DNA of 64,000 nucleotides from Galerina marginata (GCA_023014335.1 JAECYW010000004.1:2480001-2544000); one strand, 5' to 3'; counted from the stretch's first letter, positions 43,701-55,400 are shown. Translations and numbers: made by a program. Notes: generated by a model from the sequence alone, not told the origin.

Positions 43701-44832
43701 TTTCTAACGCAATGGTTGGAAATTCTCCCACTGCTATAGTGACCCTGCATGGTTTCTGTATCTCAGCCATTACTGGGCCAATTTTGATGATCTTGGTATC
43801 AAAAAAATCGTAAAAATCAGGGCCTTCCTGGTCACGTGACCAGGCCGTTTTAGGCTCGTTAGATCCGCCTTATTTTTCTGCTTTTTTTGAGTATAAGATC
43901 ATCCCAATCGGTTCAGATTTGAGCGGACTACATGTTATTTACGTATTTAATATGTATTTGTTTAATAACAGTGTAAGTCTTCAGGCACTGCCTCACACCG
44001 AAGTAAGAACTTGTTTTTGCCATGCGCAGCAATGGCCTCTGACCAAGTTCCATTCCAAACGTCATGATTTCGAGACAGGATAGCCATATGGTTGAAAGCC
44101 TCAAAAGTAGTAGAAGACAAGGATGGGTTGGCAAAAATAGGCTTTTCGGATTGATTTTCAGATTGATTTGGAGTTTGTTGAGGTTGTTTTTGACGTTTTC
44201 GAGGGGGTGATTGAGGATCAAAGGAAACAGATCCTGAATCAAGATCTTCTTCATAGTCAGAATCTTGGTCACTACCATCTCCTGAGACCAGGTTAAATTC
44301 TGCTGAATCCTTTTGGCATAGGAAATCATGCTCTGTAATGTCTTCAAGGTAATTTAGCTGATGATGTTGAGGTTGATTACTTCCAAACTAGAAGAATTTG
44401 AAGATATGATTTTTAGCTGACAAGAGGATCTGATCCCATACCTGCTTCTTATCCAGAATATGCTGGAGTTGCTCCAGATATTCTATGGCTCTCTCTGGAT
44501 CATATCTCTGCAAAAACTGGTTTCCAAGAAAGAACTGCAAGAGTTCAGACACTGAAAGATTATCTATATCCATAGAAACACTTCTCCTCAGCCAGGTTTG
44601 GATGGGTCCAATCTTTGGTAATATAGAGTCTTTCCTCCAATCTAGAGTCCAGCAAGGTACTTACAAATCTATGTTGATCACCAATATCTGACAACATTTT
44701 CATCTCCCAAGACACACTTGTAATTTTATCAACTGGTTTCTTCTCTAGCTCCACAAAGGAGGCAGCCAATAGATTACCAAGCTCCTGAGAGAAAGTAGAG
44801 ATAGGCAGAAGAACAGGGGTCTCACTAGCCAT
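37718..44832 (-). pseudogene. TET/JBP-like 2-oxoglutarate dioxygenase gene, interrupted by array D
   Basis: Multi-exon minus-strand gene. The N-terminal exons (44832 to 44048) are acidic and Gln/Pro-rich; the start is either 44832 (MASETPV) or 44573 (MDIDNL). Array D (40085-44047) sits inside an exon, and removing it restores the frame ...DVWNG|ILQENPSFW. Downstream exons include a Cys-containing segment (CPNC), GNNLKDGQKPTI and CGFQVFKFYD. The dioxygenase core has HKD (38159-38167, in APLHKDND) and a distal His in MHGTMLPS (37961-37963), the HxD...H iron triad. The spacing and NYTAPLHKD/FRGSSMHGT context resemble fungal TET/JBP proteins, which oxidise 5-methylcytosine and are expanded in basidiomycetes. 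The catalytic part is intact, but a 4-kb insert in an exon probably inactivates this copy. Confidence 0.68.
40085..44047 (-). mobile_element. Helitron-like array D: 5' module + five 3' modules (four 889-bp units)
   Basis: The 5' end (CTTGGTC) is at 44047. The 3' hairpin ends are at 40085, 40974, 41863, 42752 and 43641, exactly 889 bp apart. The four added units appear identical to each other. Host flanks read AAAA^TTCC with no duplication. The 3' module next to the 5' module differs slightly from the repeated units (GATGATC for AATGATC). Confidence 0.9.
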
Positions 44833-45639
44833 GATGATGAAGATGAGGGTTAAAGATAAGGTGCTTAAGTCAAAGGCAACTCATCACCGGTGACTCATCA
44901 CCATATCCAAGTCTATGAATAGAAATATTAGGCTTACCGGTACTGAACACCTAAAACAATCCATACAGTCAACTTGTATTACTTTGAATAAGCTAATAAA
45001 TAAGTCTACTATACTTCTAGCAGCTGAGTAAATATGCACCAACAGATCTTATATAGTAGGGCAACAATGGCAGGGAGGGAAGATGTCAACATCAATCATC
45101 AATGTCAACTTTTACAATGTCTACAAAGGCAGATGATGGAGGCAGCGCAACCACAGGGCAGATCGTCACAGGTAGGCAGCAAAGCAAGCACAACCACAGG
45201 GCAAAACGTAAATGGAGGCGACGAAACGGGAGAGGAGGCGTGGTGGGCGTGCAGGCGATCAAAGCGAGTTGATGATCGCCAGCAAAACACCGTTCGAGTT
45301 GAAGCGAGGCAGGGTGGAGACAGATAAGGCAAAAGGCGATAGGCAGCAGCATAGGGCCGACCGAATAGTTGAGACTGAATGGGTGGTGTCCTTGAGGAGG
45401 CAAGAGTAGTGGTGGGCGGGGGAGCGAAACAATGAAGCGAGGGGTGTCGAAGTCAAGGTGAGGATGGCACGTCATCCGAGATTCGAAGGCTCTCCTCAAG
45501 TCACTGAAAATCGATATTAATAATTGAGTTTAGAAGGTGAGGAGGTGGAGGAACAACAAACCTGGCGGGTGCATGAGCCTGACGGTTACGGTACCGGGGA
45601 TAACCTAGCAAGGGGAATGTGGTGGGCGGGCGGTGGTGG

Positions 45640-45920
45640 AGGCAGGCGCGTTGAAGTCAAGTACATCTGCCCTCCTGCCTGGCACTCCGCCAACGAACAT
45701 GACGCGGGTGCTAAGAGACGGCGCCATGGGAGACAGGTGGGTGGGGTTCTTGGTGACCGAGGGCGATGACATGAGGTGAGAGTTATGAAGAGGCGGCAAA
45801 GGGAGGCGTGTTGAGGTCAAGAAGGTGGTGACAGTGCCAGCCGCACTGCCAGAGGTCGGAAGGTGGGGTGCGGGGGAAACACTCAGTGCCTACGGTGTGT
45901 GAGCGGTGTATCCACACCTG
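45640..45920. repeat. Degenerate duplicated block (copy 1)
   Basis: Shares GTCAAGTAC, CCTGCCTGG, CTC(C/T)GCC, GACGAACA and GGTGGGTGG(G/T)GTTCTTG in the same order with 47067-47400. A shorter, more decayed third copy lies near 45385-45460. It is probably a decayed mobile element or an old segmental duplication. Confidence 0.5.
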
Positions 45921-46067
45921 GGATCTGGGAGGAGGTTGAATCGGGTCCTCAACTCAAACCCAGGATTGAAGATGCCCCGATAGAGCAGCAGGGCGACTGG
46001 ATAGTTGAAACCACCGTCCGTGTCGAGCATGACCATCGTAGGGGCCTTTTTGGGCGGATAGTGAGAT

Positions 46068-46814
46068 TCAATAAACAGAATAAATAAATGGTACTCTCAC
46101 CTTGACCGTTCCGTTATCCTTGTACCGGTGGGGGCTTGTCAGGACCCATTCTGCGGGGTTGCCTTCCTCGTGTCTGGAAGAAAACGAGGACGGGGATGCC
46201 ACGAGTGTCATTGACGAATACGACGTTGGCGGGCCAGGCAGTGGTGGCGGCAGCTCGCGATCGTCGCGCCTCTTCGAGTCCTTCTTCGACTGCACGACCA
46301 GCGCACCCCCGCGCTCCTTTGCCTTTCTCAACAACGTCGCCAGGTCGGGACTGCTCGACGTGCCCAGTGACTGATACATGGAGCGTCTGTTCGTCTGCCT
46401 CTCCGCCTCTTCCACATCCGTCACCAGGTCGTGGGACGAGGACGCAGGCGAGGGCCCCGTAAATGCCGCAGTGCTCGCATTTAGGCCGAGTCTTGACGTC
46501 GTGGCCTGCGGAGCCATCGAGGACGAGGGTGGAGTCGGGGGCACGACGGTCGGTGTGGAAGGCTGGAGGGCAACGCGGGAGATGGCACGATTAACGGGTG
46601 TGCAACGGGCGGGCGAGGGCGAGTCTACCCCGAGTGTGTTGACATCGATGCCCTCTCTGAGGACGACGGTGCCCTCTGCGCGCAGGGCCTGCTCAAAGTC
46701 GAGGTCTATGCGGGAGACGCGGCGGTGGATCTGCTTGTCGTTGGAGGCGACGGGCTGGAGCCCCGAGGGGTAGGCTGTCGGGGGAGCCTGGGGGCGCAGG
46801 GGAGCGTCATCCAT
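46068..46814 (-). CDS. Exon-like ORF, Ser/Pro/Thr-rich protein (partial, unknown)
   Basis: An open frame from ATG at 46814 (MDDAPLRPQAPPTAYPSG) runs about 235 codons to TVK followed by GTGAGAGT, a good splice donor. The sequence has conserved-looking short blocks (VSRIDLDFEQALRAEG, NRRSMYQSLG, DLATLLRKAKERGG) in a disordered background, typical of the N-terminus of a fungal signalling protein. I find no convincing continuation downstream, so the gene may be truncated. Function not recognised. Confidence 0.4.
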   Translation of the reverse strand: MDDAPLRPQAPPTAYPSGLQPVASNDKQIHRRVSRIDLDFEQALRAEGTVVLREGIDVNTLGVDSPSPARCTPVNRAISRVALQPSTPTVVPPTPPSSSMAPQATTSRLGLNASTAAFTGPSPASSSHDLVTDVEEAERQTNRRSMYQSLGTSSSPDLATLLRKAKERGGALVVQSKKDSKRRDDRELPPPLPGPPTSYSSMTLVASPSSFSSRHEEGNPAEWVLTSPHRYKDNGTVKVRVPFIYSVY

Positions 46815-47066
46815 GCACCGGCAAACACAGGTGAAGCTCAGGCTAGCAGCCACCTCAATCCTTCCGAGTTGGGTTACGACGCTTAGGGAGTGGGGAAGGC
46901 CGAGGACGACTGAGCAAGAGGGGGATTCATACCGCCGCAGGAAGAACCTACGGCGGCTTCAGCCTGAGATTGACCTGTGGAGCTGGGTGGGAAGGTAAGC
47001 AAGTTTTTGACATAGAGTCAAATAATACATACTTTTGTAGCCCTATGCCCCCCCCTCTCCTGGAGG

Positions 47067-47400
47067 TCAAGTACTTCCGCGCCCCTGCCTGGTACTCTGC
47101 CGACGAACACAATGCGAGTGCGGGAGACGAAGCCATACAGGCCAACAATGGTGCCGCGGGAGATGGGTGGGTGGTGTTCTTGATGCTGAGGCGAGAGTCG
47201 GACCGAGGCAATACGATGGGTCCTAGTACAGGTATATCGTGGCGAGGCGAGAGTTGTGGTGGGAGGGAGACAGCGGAGGGATGTGCGTTGAGGTTGAGAA
47301 GTCGGTGACGGCGCCCACAGCACGCCTGAGGTTGTTGGTCAAAGGCCAGGAGGCGGGTGCGGACACTGTGCCACGTCGCACTGAGGGTGTCCGGGCGTGT
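47067..47400. repeat. Degenerate duplicated block (copy 2)
   Basis: Counterpart of 45640-45920, extended by GGCGCCCACAG and GTATCCACGCTCGGAATCT. Its tail overlaps the tandem duplication that follows. Confidence 0.5.
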
Positions 47401-47730
47401 GTATCCACGCTCGGAATCTAAAGAGTGGTTCACTAAGAAGTTTGAAAAGTAAAGAAAAACATACACGTACCTCAGGAATGCACAAAATGTCGCGTGGCGA
47501 ACCAGGGAACCCCAACAGAGGCAGGTGCTGGCACCATGCCATGCGGCACCGAGCATATTCCAGCTCGTGTATCCACGCTTGGAATCTGAAGCGTAGTGGA
47601 ATAAGAAGATGGAAAAGTAAATAAAAGTGTACACGTACCTCGAGAATGCACAAAACTTCACGAAGAACCAGGGAACACCGACAGAGGCGACATCGGATGG
47701 CGGTCACCGCCAGAGCCTTACGCCTCATCG
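47364..47730. repeat. Imperfect tandem duplication, about 180-190 bp period
   Basis: Both copies contain GTGTATCCACGCT(C/T)GGAATCT, then AAGTAAA and ACACGTACCTC(A/G)(A/G)GAATGCACAAAA, then GAACCAGGGAAC. On the minus strand each looks like exon-donor-intron-acceptor, so an exon may have been duplicated, but the gene is not recognisable. Confidence 0.5.
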
Positions 47731-50270
47731 AGTTCCCGAAAAGAAAACCTAGGTGAAAAAAGACGGCGTGGCAGTCTCCCATGAGGGCGGTGCGCTATCG
47801 ACCTATCCGGGTGGACTCGCGTGAGGAAGAGAAGGAGGCGGCGAGGACTTTAAACCAACGCGAAGTGTCACGCGACGCGTAACATCACAGGATTTTCTCC
47901 CTGATTTCCAAAGTCATACGACTTGCACCGAGGGATACTTGGGGACAATAAAATTTAATTATATTTGATTCTACCCTACTCAAGTATACTACGCATGCTA
48001 TAAAAATAAATCAGGTGTGGACGGTGCAAAAGCCAAGTAGACCATGCCATGTCTGCATCTCAACGAAAAGGAACCTCGGTGGGGGGGTCAGCAGGTGTCA
48101 GACATCATTATTGACCTATTGAGAACATAATATACATAATATGGGTTAGCGCGGTCACTACCGAGGTTTAGGGCGTACGTACCTGGGTATGTCCTTCGCT
48201 TTTGCCTCATTATCGTCAACGCTTTGCCTTCGCCTGATCCCCGGTCCGTTCGCGTTCACGTCCTGTTCCTCGGTTGCTCGCATTCGTGTTCGCATCCTGG
48301 TCCTCGGTCCTTTGTGTTTAGCTCCTGGTCTTTCGCGTTGGCCTCCTCGACCTCGGTCCGTTGCATTTGCCCGCTTGTCGTCTAACCTTCGTGTTCGCCA
48401 ATTAAAGGGTAGAGGAAGGCCGCGGTAGCAGTTGAGGCGGAGAGAGTGCGTACGTAGATGATGTTCGTGAAGGAGGCGGACGTTATGGAGGCTGTGCTTA
48501 GCACCGTTCGAGGGGTTTAATATGGCAGGTTGGTTGACACGAGTCGAAGATTGCGGAGGTGGTGATGGTAAGCGTGCGCGGCGGCGTTTGAGGATACGGT
48601 GATAGTGGAAGTGGAGGAGGCGGGGCGTCATCCACATATAGAGAGGCAGGCGTGGGGTGTAGACCTGCCGGTTGAAAAGGTGGAAGCGGTGGGTGGCACC
48701 CATCCGGTTTTGAGGAGGAGTGGGCCATGGTGTTCGCGTCGACGTCGTTTTGGGAGCTAGAAGTATAACTGTAGAAGCCATTGTCAATGCCAAAAGTGTT
48801 GAAGATTGAGCCACATACCCTGGATGATCAATGGTACTCTCTTTCCATCAGCAGCCGCTCCTCCCCCACCTTTTCGGACGGCGTTGACGTGGTGTGGGCC
48901 GGCTGGACGACAGATGAGAGGGCGGAGACAGTGAGCGGGCGTCAACCGTCAGTGCTGACTGAGGAGGTGCGAAAGCCCGGCCCACATCGTTTGAGGGAGG
49001 GGCACACGGGCAGGGGGCAGGGAATGGTGGAGGTTGGAGTTCGGAATGTTGAAGTTGAAGTTTCGGCCGCAAGTTCAAACCGTCATGTGATTGAGTTTGT
49101 CAAGACGCTGTTGACAAACAAATCAAGATCACATGAAAGCGCGTCGTGTCGCGCTCGTTGATTTCTTACGGCCTGTGAAATCATTTTCAAGATTTTATCT
49201 TTTGAGAATGCTCTCACCCCGTCGGCCCTACCTCCATCCCCCCCAGATAACGCGACTGCTGCACCAGCCGAGGCTGCCTATACCGTGCCATCAATGCCGT
49301 GACATGTCACGCGTTGACTCTTCCCTCTCACCACCACCTCACCCACCACCACCTGCCTCCATCGCCGACGATGTCGCCCACTATTGACGCCACGCCACCA
49401 CGGTAGCAGGGCCGTAGCGGCTCCCGCGTCGCACCGCCATCCGATCGACACGAAGCGCCCAAGATAACGACTAAGACTATGACTACGAAAACCGGGACGT
49501 CGTCGACGCGCACCGCACGTCAGGTGTTGGCAGAAAGGAAAACGGCAGCGGGGAGGTGAGGAAATGACAGCAGGAGGTGATGAAAACGGCGGCAGGTGAG
49601 TACACGCACCACATCGTCCCCACCACCGCTTCACTAACCCAACCACAGGCTTTGCTGGTGCCAATTCCTGCTACGTCGATGGTGACGGCCAACGAGCAGC
49701 CCAACCGCCCGTCTTTTTGCAACGAGGGGCCTCTCTCCACGTCATGGCGTGGGCGCGGGCATACGCAGCCCATCACCACCCTCTCGCATACCACCACGCC
49801 ACTGGGCGCCGGCGACCGCTTGTTGGCTCTCTTCCAACGCCCCTACGGCCACCCGTTTTGCAGACGATGGCCACCGCCCGCACTCCTCAACTTCCGCGAC
49901 CCCAGTCGCGTTGCCTGGACCCGCCAAACGCCATGCGTCGGGACTCCCGCGGCCGCCTATTTCCCGACAGCTTACGCTCCGACTCCCAACGTCCCGCATG
50001 GGCTGGAACTCTAGCAGTGCCGCGTGCCTGCCACGGCAGGTGTAGAGGCGAGGAAACAGCCGCGGGAGGTAAGGGAATGGCAGCCCGAGGTCGTGACGAT
50101 GGCAGCAGGTAAGCACACCCACCACAACCTCCCCACCACCGCTCATTAATCACCTACAGGCCTTCTGCCGCCCATACCTGCCAAGTCGACGAACGACAGG
50201 CAGCAGTAGCCCCAACCGCCGTCGTTTTCCGATCCGGAGCCGACCACTCCACCCACCAGGCTACGTCGAC

Positions 50271-50300
50271 CGTGTGGGGGGGGTGGGGTGGGGGGGTTCG
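50271..50300 (+). other. G-rich run with G-quadruplex potential
   Basis: GTGTGGGGGGGGTGGGGTGG followed by GGGGGTT gives at least four closely spaced G-tracts on one strand. Confidence 0.4.
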
Positions 50301-50802
50301 CAGCACACCCGCACTGCCCTCTTCTATGCACTACGCCGCTCGGAGGCTGCGGCTACCCATCGCCCACCTTCTAATTCCCTACAGCCAGCCGTTTCGCGTA
50401 TGACACCCCCGCCCCCTCCTCCGTCTCGCAAACGGCGATATGTCGGAACTCTCGCGAGTACGCCGTTTGAATCCCCCCGACTTCGGGACACCGACGACGA
50501 CCGGCAGTGACTGCCCTAACCCCCGCGCACACCACCAGTCGCGTGCTTCTCCCCTCGTTGACGGAGGTCGGCCGACTTGGGATGGGTTCGTACGTATTTT
50601 ATTATTATACCTTTGCACTTTTTCACTCACTTTCTCTCACATCTTAGGTCCCACATAGCGCGATCGACTCGCGCCGCGTCATGACGCCCCATCAGCCCTT
50701 GAGCCATGGGGATCGAAATTCAACGGGTTTGCGTTGGGGAGGGGGGGTAAAAGCGGCAAGGGCAGACCCTACCTAGTGAGGGAGGCCCGTACAGTGCGTC
50801 AC

Positions 50803-50834
50803 GGAATGAGTCGGTAAAAATACCGACTCGTTCC
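50803..50834. repeat. 14-bp-stem hairpin
   Basis: GGAATGAGTCGGTA and TACCGACTCGTTCC are inverted around AAAA with a single T-G mismatch. It is located in the GC-rich island, with no U-tract next to it. Confidence 0.55.
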
Positions 50835-50989
50835 GCTGGTCTCATTTCCCCACCCATTTCTCTCTCGCTGATCCCTTGCCAGCCCCTCCACCTCGCCCCT
50901 TTCGCCTCGAATGCCCATCAACGGCTATCCTTCACTCAACCTGGATGACAGCAACATAGGGTGGTGCTGCTGTCGCACTAACACGACAC

Positions 50990-51180
50990 AGCGATGACGA
51001 CACGGAGCAGCAGCGGCAGCATCAGCACTGCTGTCGCTCGAACACGATGCGGGGACAGCGACGACGAGAGCAGCAGCAGGAGCACCCCGCTGCTGTTGTG
51101 CAGACATGGCATGGAGACGATGACGCACAGCAGATTCGCTCTGTTGCTGCTGCTGGGTTATACTGGCGGCGGCGCAGCGG
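50990..51180. repeat. CAG/CTG-rich low-complexity tract
   Basis: Interrupted AGCAGCAGC / GCTGCTGCTG runs. An ORF across it (50994-51386) runs into the 5' module of array E and is not a credible gene. Confidence 0.5.
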
Positions 51181-51534
51181 CAGCATTTCAGCTGCCGTTG
51201 CTCGGATATGAGGAAGGTGAAGGAGACAATTTTCGTCTCCTTCACCTACCCTCACCCGATTTGCGGTTGTCTCCCCCATGCCCGCCTCCCTGGGGTTTTC
51301 CCTGCTCGTCGCCACCTCACGCCTCTCCAGACTTGGTCAGAGGCCATTGCTGCGCATGGCAAAAACAAGTTCTTACTTCGGTGTGAGGCAGTGCCTGAAG
51401 ACTTACACTGTTATTAAACAAATACATATTAAATACGTAAATAACATGTAGTCCGCTCAAATCTGAACCGATTGGGATGATCTTATACTCAAAAAAAGCA
51501 GAAAAATAAGGCGGATCTAACGAGCCTAAAACGG

Positions 51535-51552
51535 CCTGGTCACGTGACCAGG
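51535..51552. repeat. 18-bp perfect palindrome centred on CACGTG in the 5' module
   Basis: CCTGGTCACGTGACCAGG lies at the junction of the 5' and 3' modules. The same palindrome is in elements B, C and D but absent in A. Confidence 0.85.
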
Positions 51553-51840
51553 AAGGCCCTGATTTTTACGATTTTTTTGATACCAAGATCATTAAAATTG
51601 GCCCAGTAATGGCTGAGATACAGAAACCATGCAGGGTCACTATAGCAGTGGGAGAATTTCCAACCATTGCGTTAGAAACCATTTCTGCCTGCTATGCAGG
51701 CCGGAAAACAAGTTCTTTTACTACGTAAGAACTTGTAACAAGATTAATTAATTGACTACAATAAGAACTTGTAACAAGATTAATTCTTACGTCACTTAGC
51801 TTTTATCGGATTGCCTTGAAACAAAGTGTGTAATTATCAG

Positions 51841-52456
51841 AAAAATCAGGGCTAAAAGATGGTGTCACATACATATTGTCACATCTTTATGTGACTTACC
51901 AAATGCGGAATATTGTTGAAAACACAGTAAATAAGCTATATTGAGAGATTTTAAAGGCATTAAAATAAAATAAAAATACTGATAATCTTTTTTTTACCTA
52001 ACAGGTGGTCTGTGCGCACATATCACATGACATATCCCTGAGAATATTTTTGTCCAAGTTGGTGCATTACCAAATCCAAGGCAATTGCACAAAGTCCTGC
52101 TGTGAGTTTGATTATGTAAGCTTCTAGAACATTATTTTCATGTTATTTGGTCATGTTTTGCAATGTTTGGTGTGCCTTTTATGGGTTATCCAGTCAGTTT
52201 AACACCAATTTTCGGATTTTCACCAAGTTGAGCTGACTGTTTGCTGGATTTGGACACCATGACATCATTGCAAAACATATGTAAATATTTGTACATTATT
52301 CTATATTGGTCTGGGCGACACATTTTAGCATATCTAGCTCATTCAAATCTGTTTTAAGCATAAATTCACACAAATTTGCGCTTTTTGGGTCGTGTGAACA
52401 AGTCACATGACCTAATCAACCCTGGATACACATGCCACATGAAAGCCCTGATTTTT
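51841..52456. repeat. 616-bp linker core bounded by 13-bp inverted repeats
   Basis: AAAAATCAGGGCT at 51841-51853 and AGCCCTGATTTTT at 52444-52456 are exact inverted repeats; the second forms the start of the next 3' module. This bounds most of the linker in every unit. Confidence 0.6.
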
Positions 52457-55400
52457 ACGATTTTTTTGATACCAAGATCATTAAAATTGGCCCAGTAATG
52501 GCTGAGATACAGAAACCATGCAGGGTCACTATAGCAGTGGGAGAATTTCCAACCATTGCGTTAGAAACCATTTCTGCCTGCTATGCAGGCCGGAAAACAA
52601 GTTCTTTTACTACGTAAGAACTTGTAACAAGATTAATTAATTGACTACAATAAGAACTTGTAACAAGATTAATTCTTACGTCACTTAGCTTTTATCGGAT
52701 TGCCTTGAAACAAAGTGTGTAATTATCAGAAAAATCAGGGCTAAAAGATGGTGTCACATACATATTGTCACATCTTTATGTGACTTACCAAATGCGGAAT
52801 ATTGTTGAAAACACAGTAAATAAGCTATATTGAGAGATTTTAAAGGCATTAAAATAAAATAAAAATACTGATAATCTTTTTTTTACCTAACAGGTGGTCT
52901 GTGCGCACATATCACATGACATATCCCTGAGAATATTTTTGTCCAAGTTGGTGCATTACCAAATCCAAGGCAATTGCACAAAGTCCTGCTGTGAGTTTGA
53001 TTATGTAAGCTTCTAGAACATTATTTTCATGTTATTTGGTCATGTTTTGCAATGTTTGGTGTGCCTTTTATGGGTTATCCAGTCAGTTTAACACCAATTT
53101 TCGGATTTTCACCAAGTTGAGCTGACTGTTTGCTGGATTTGGACACCATGACATCATTGCAAAACATATGTAAATATTTGTACATTATTCTATATTGGTC
53201 TGGGCGACACATTTTAGCATATCTAGCTCATTCAAATCTGTTTTAAGCATAAATTCACACAAATTTGCGCTTTTTGGGTCGTGTGAACAAGTCACATGAC
53301 CTAATCAACCCTGGATACACATGCCACATGAAAGCCCTGATTTTTACGATTTTTTTGATACCAAGATCATTAAAATTGGCCCAGTAATGGCTGAGATACA
53401 GAAACCATGCAGGGTCACTATAGCAGTGGGAGAATTTCCAACCATTGCGTTAGAAACCATTTCTGCCTGCTATGCAGGCCGGAAAACAAGTTCTTTTACT
53501 ACGTAAGAACTTGTAACAAGATTAATTAATTGACTACAATAAGAACTTGTAACAAGATTAATTCTTACGTCACTTAGCTTTTATCGGATTGCCTTGAAAC
53601 AAAGTGTGTAATTATCAGAAAAATCAGGGCTAAAAGATGGTGTCACATACATATTGTCACATCTTTATGTGACTTACCAAATGCGGAATATTGTTGAAAA
53701 CACAGTAAATAAGCTATATTGAGAGATTTTAAAGGCATTAAAATAAAATAAAAATACTGATAATCTTTTTTTTACCTAACAGGTGGTCTGTGCGCACATA
53801 TCACATGACATATCCCTGAGAATATTTTTGTCCAAGTTGGTGCATTACCAAATCCAAGGCAATTGCACAAAGTCCTGCTGTGAGTTTGATTATGTAAGCT
53901 TCTAGAACATTATTTTCATGTTATTTGGTCATGTTTTGCAATGTTTGGTGTGCCTTTTATGGGTTATCCAGTCAGTTTAACACCAATTTTCGGATTTTCA
54001 CCAAGTTGAGCTGACTGTTTGCTGGATTTGGACACCATGACATCATTGCAAAACATATGTAAATATTTGTACATTATTCTATATTGGTCTGGGCGACACA
54101 TTTTAGCATATCTAGCTCATTCAAATCTGTTTTAAGCATAAATTCACACAAATTTGCGCTTTTTGGGTCGTGTGAACAAGTCACATGACCTAATCAACCC
54201 TGGATACACATGCCACATGAAAGCCCTGATTTTTACGATTTTTTTGATACCAAGATCATTAAAATTGGCCCAGTAATGGCTGAGATACAGAAACCATGCA
54301 GGGTCACTATAGCAGTGGGAGAATTTCCAACCATTGCGTTAGAAACCATTTCTGCCTGCTATGCAGGCCGGAAAACAAGTTCTTTTACTACGTAAGAACT
54401 TGTAACAAGATTAATTAATTGACTACAATAAGAACTTGTAACAAGATTAATTCTTACGTCACTTAGCTTTTATCGGATTGCCTTGAAACAAAGTGTGTAA
54501 TTATCAGAAAAATCAGGGCTAAAAGATGGTGTCACATACATATTGTCACATCTTTATGTGACTTACCAAATGCGGAATATTGTTGAAAACACAGTAAATA
54601 AGCTATATTGAGAGATTTTAAAGGCATTAAAATAAAATAAAAATACTGATAATCTTTTTTTTACCTAACAGGTGGTCTGTGCGCACATATCACATGACAT
54701 ATCCCTGAGAATATTTTTGTCCAAGTTGGTGCATTACCAAATCCAAGGCAATTGCACAAAGTCCTGCTGTGAGTTTGATTATGTAAGCTTCTAGAACATT
54801 ATTTTCATGTTATTTGGTCATGTTTTGCAATGTTTGGTGTGCCTTTTATGGGTTATCCAGTCAGTTTAACACCAATTTTCGGATTTTCACCAAGTTGAGC
54901 TGACTGTTTGCTGGATTTGGACACCATGACATCATTGCAAAACATATGTAAATATTTGTACATTATTCTATATTGGTCTGGGCGACACATTTTAGCATAT
55001 CTAGCTCATTCAAATCTGTTTTAAGCATAAATTCACACAAATTTGCGCTTTTTGGGTCGTGTGAACAAGTCACATGACCTAATCAACCCTGGATACACAT
55101 GCCACATGAAAGCCCTGATTTTTACGATTTTTTTGATACCAAGATCATTAAAATTGGCCCAGTAATGGCTGAGATACAGAAACCATGCAGGGTCACTATA
55201 GCAGTGGGAGAATTTCCAACCATTGCGTTAGAAACCATTTCTGCCTGCTATGCAGGCCGGAAAACAAGTTCTTTTACTACGTAAGAACTTGTAACAAGAT
55301 TAATTAATTGACTACAATAAGAACTTGTAACAAGATTAATTCTTACGTCACTTAGCTTTTATCGGATTGCCTTGAAACAAAGTGTGTAATTATCAGAAAA

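Larger units (their letters stand above)
44833..51331. other. GC-rich low-complexity island without confident genes
   Basis: Composition changes sharply from the AT-rich surroundings. The stretch is rich in GGTGG/CCACC and GGCGG motifs with many short overlapping ORFs on all frames, which I regard as by-products of composition. Only the ORF at 46068-46814 looks exon-like. Divergent duplicated blocks occur at 45640-45920 and 47067-47400, a tandem duplication at 47364-47730, and further related blocks near 49590 and 50090. The left border is the first exon of the TET/JBP-like gene and the right border is array E. Confidence 0.6.

Noticed and set aside
44665..44832. 23-nt intron GTAAGT...CTCTAG near 44640-44664 in the TET/JBP-like gene
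   Set aside because: Too short for a fungal intron. The start region of this gene is left uncertain instead.
48158..50630. Numerous ORFs of 60-220 codons in the GC-rich island
   Set aside because: GC-rich DNA has few stop codons. The ORFs overlap on all frames, have biased low-complexity products and show no recognisable domain.
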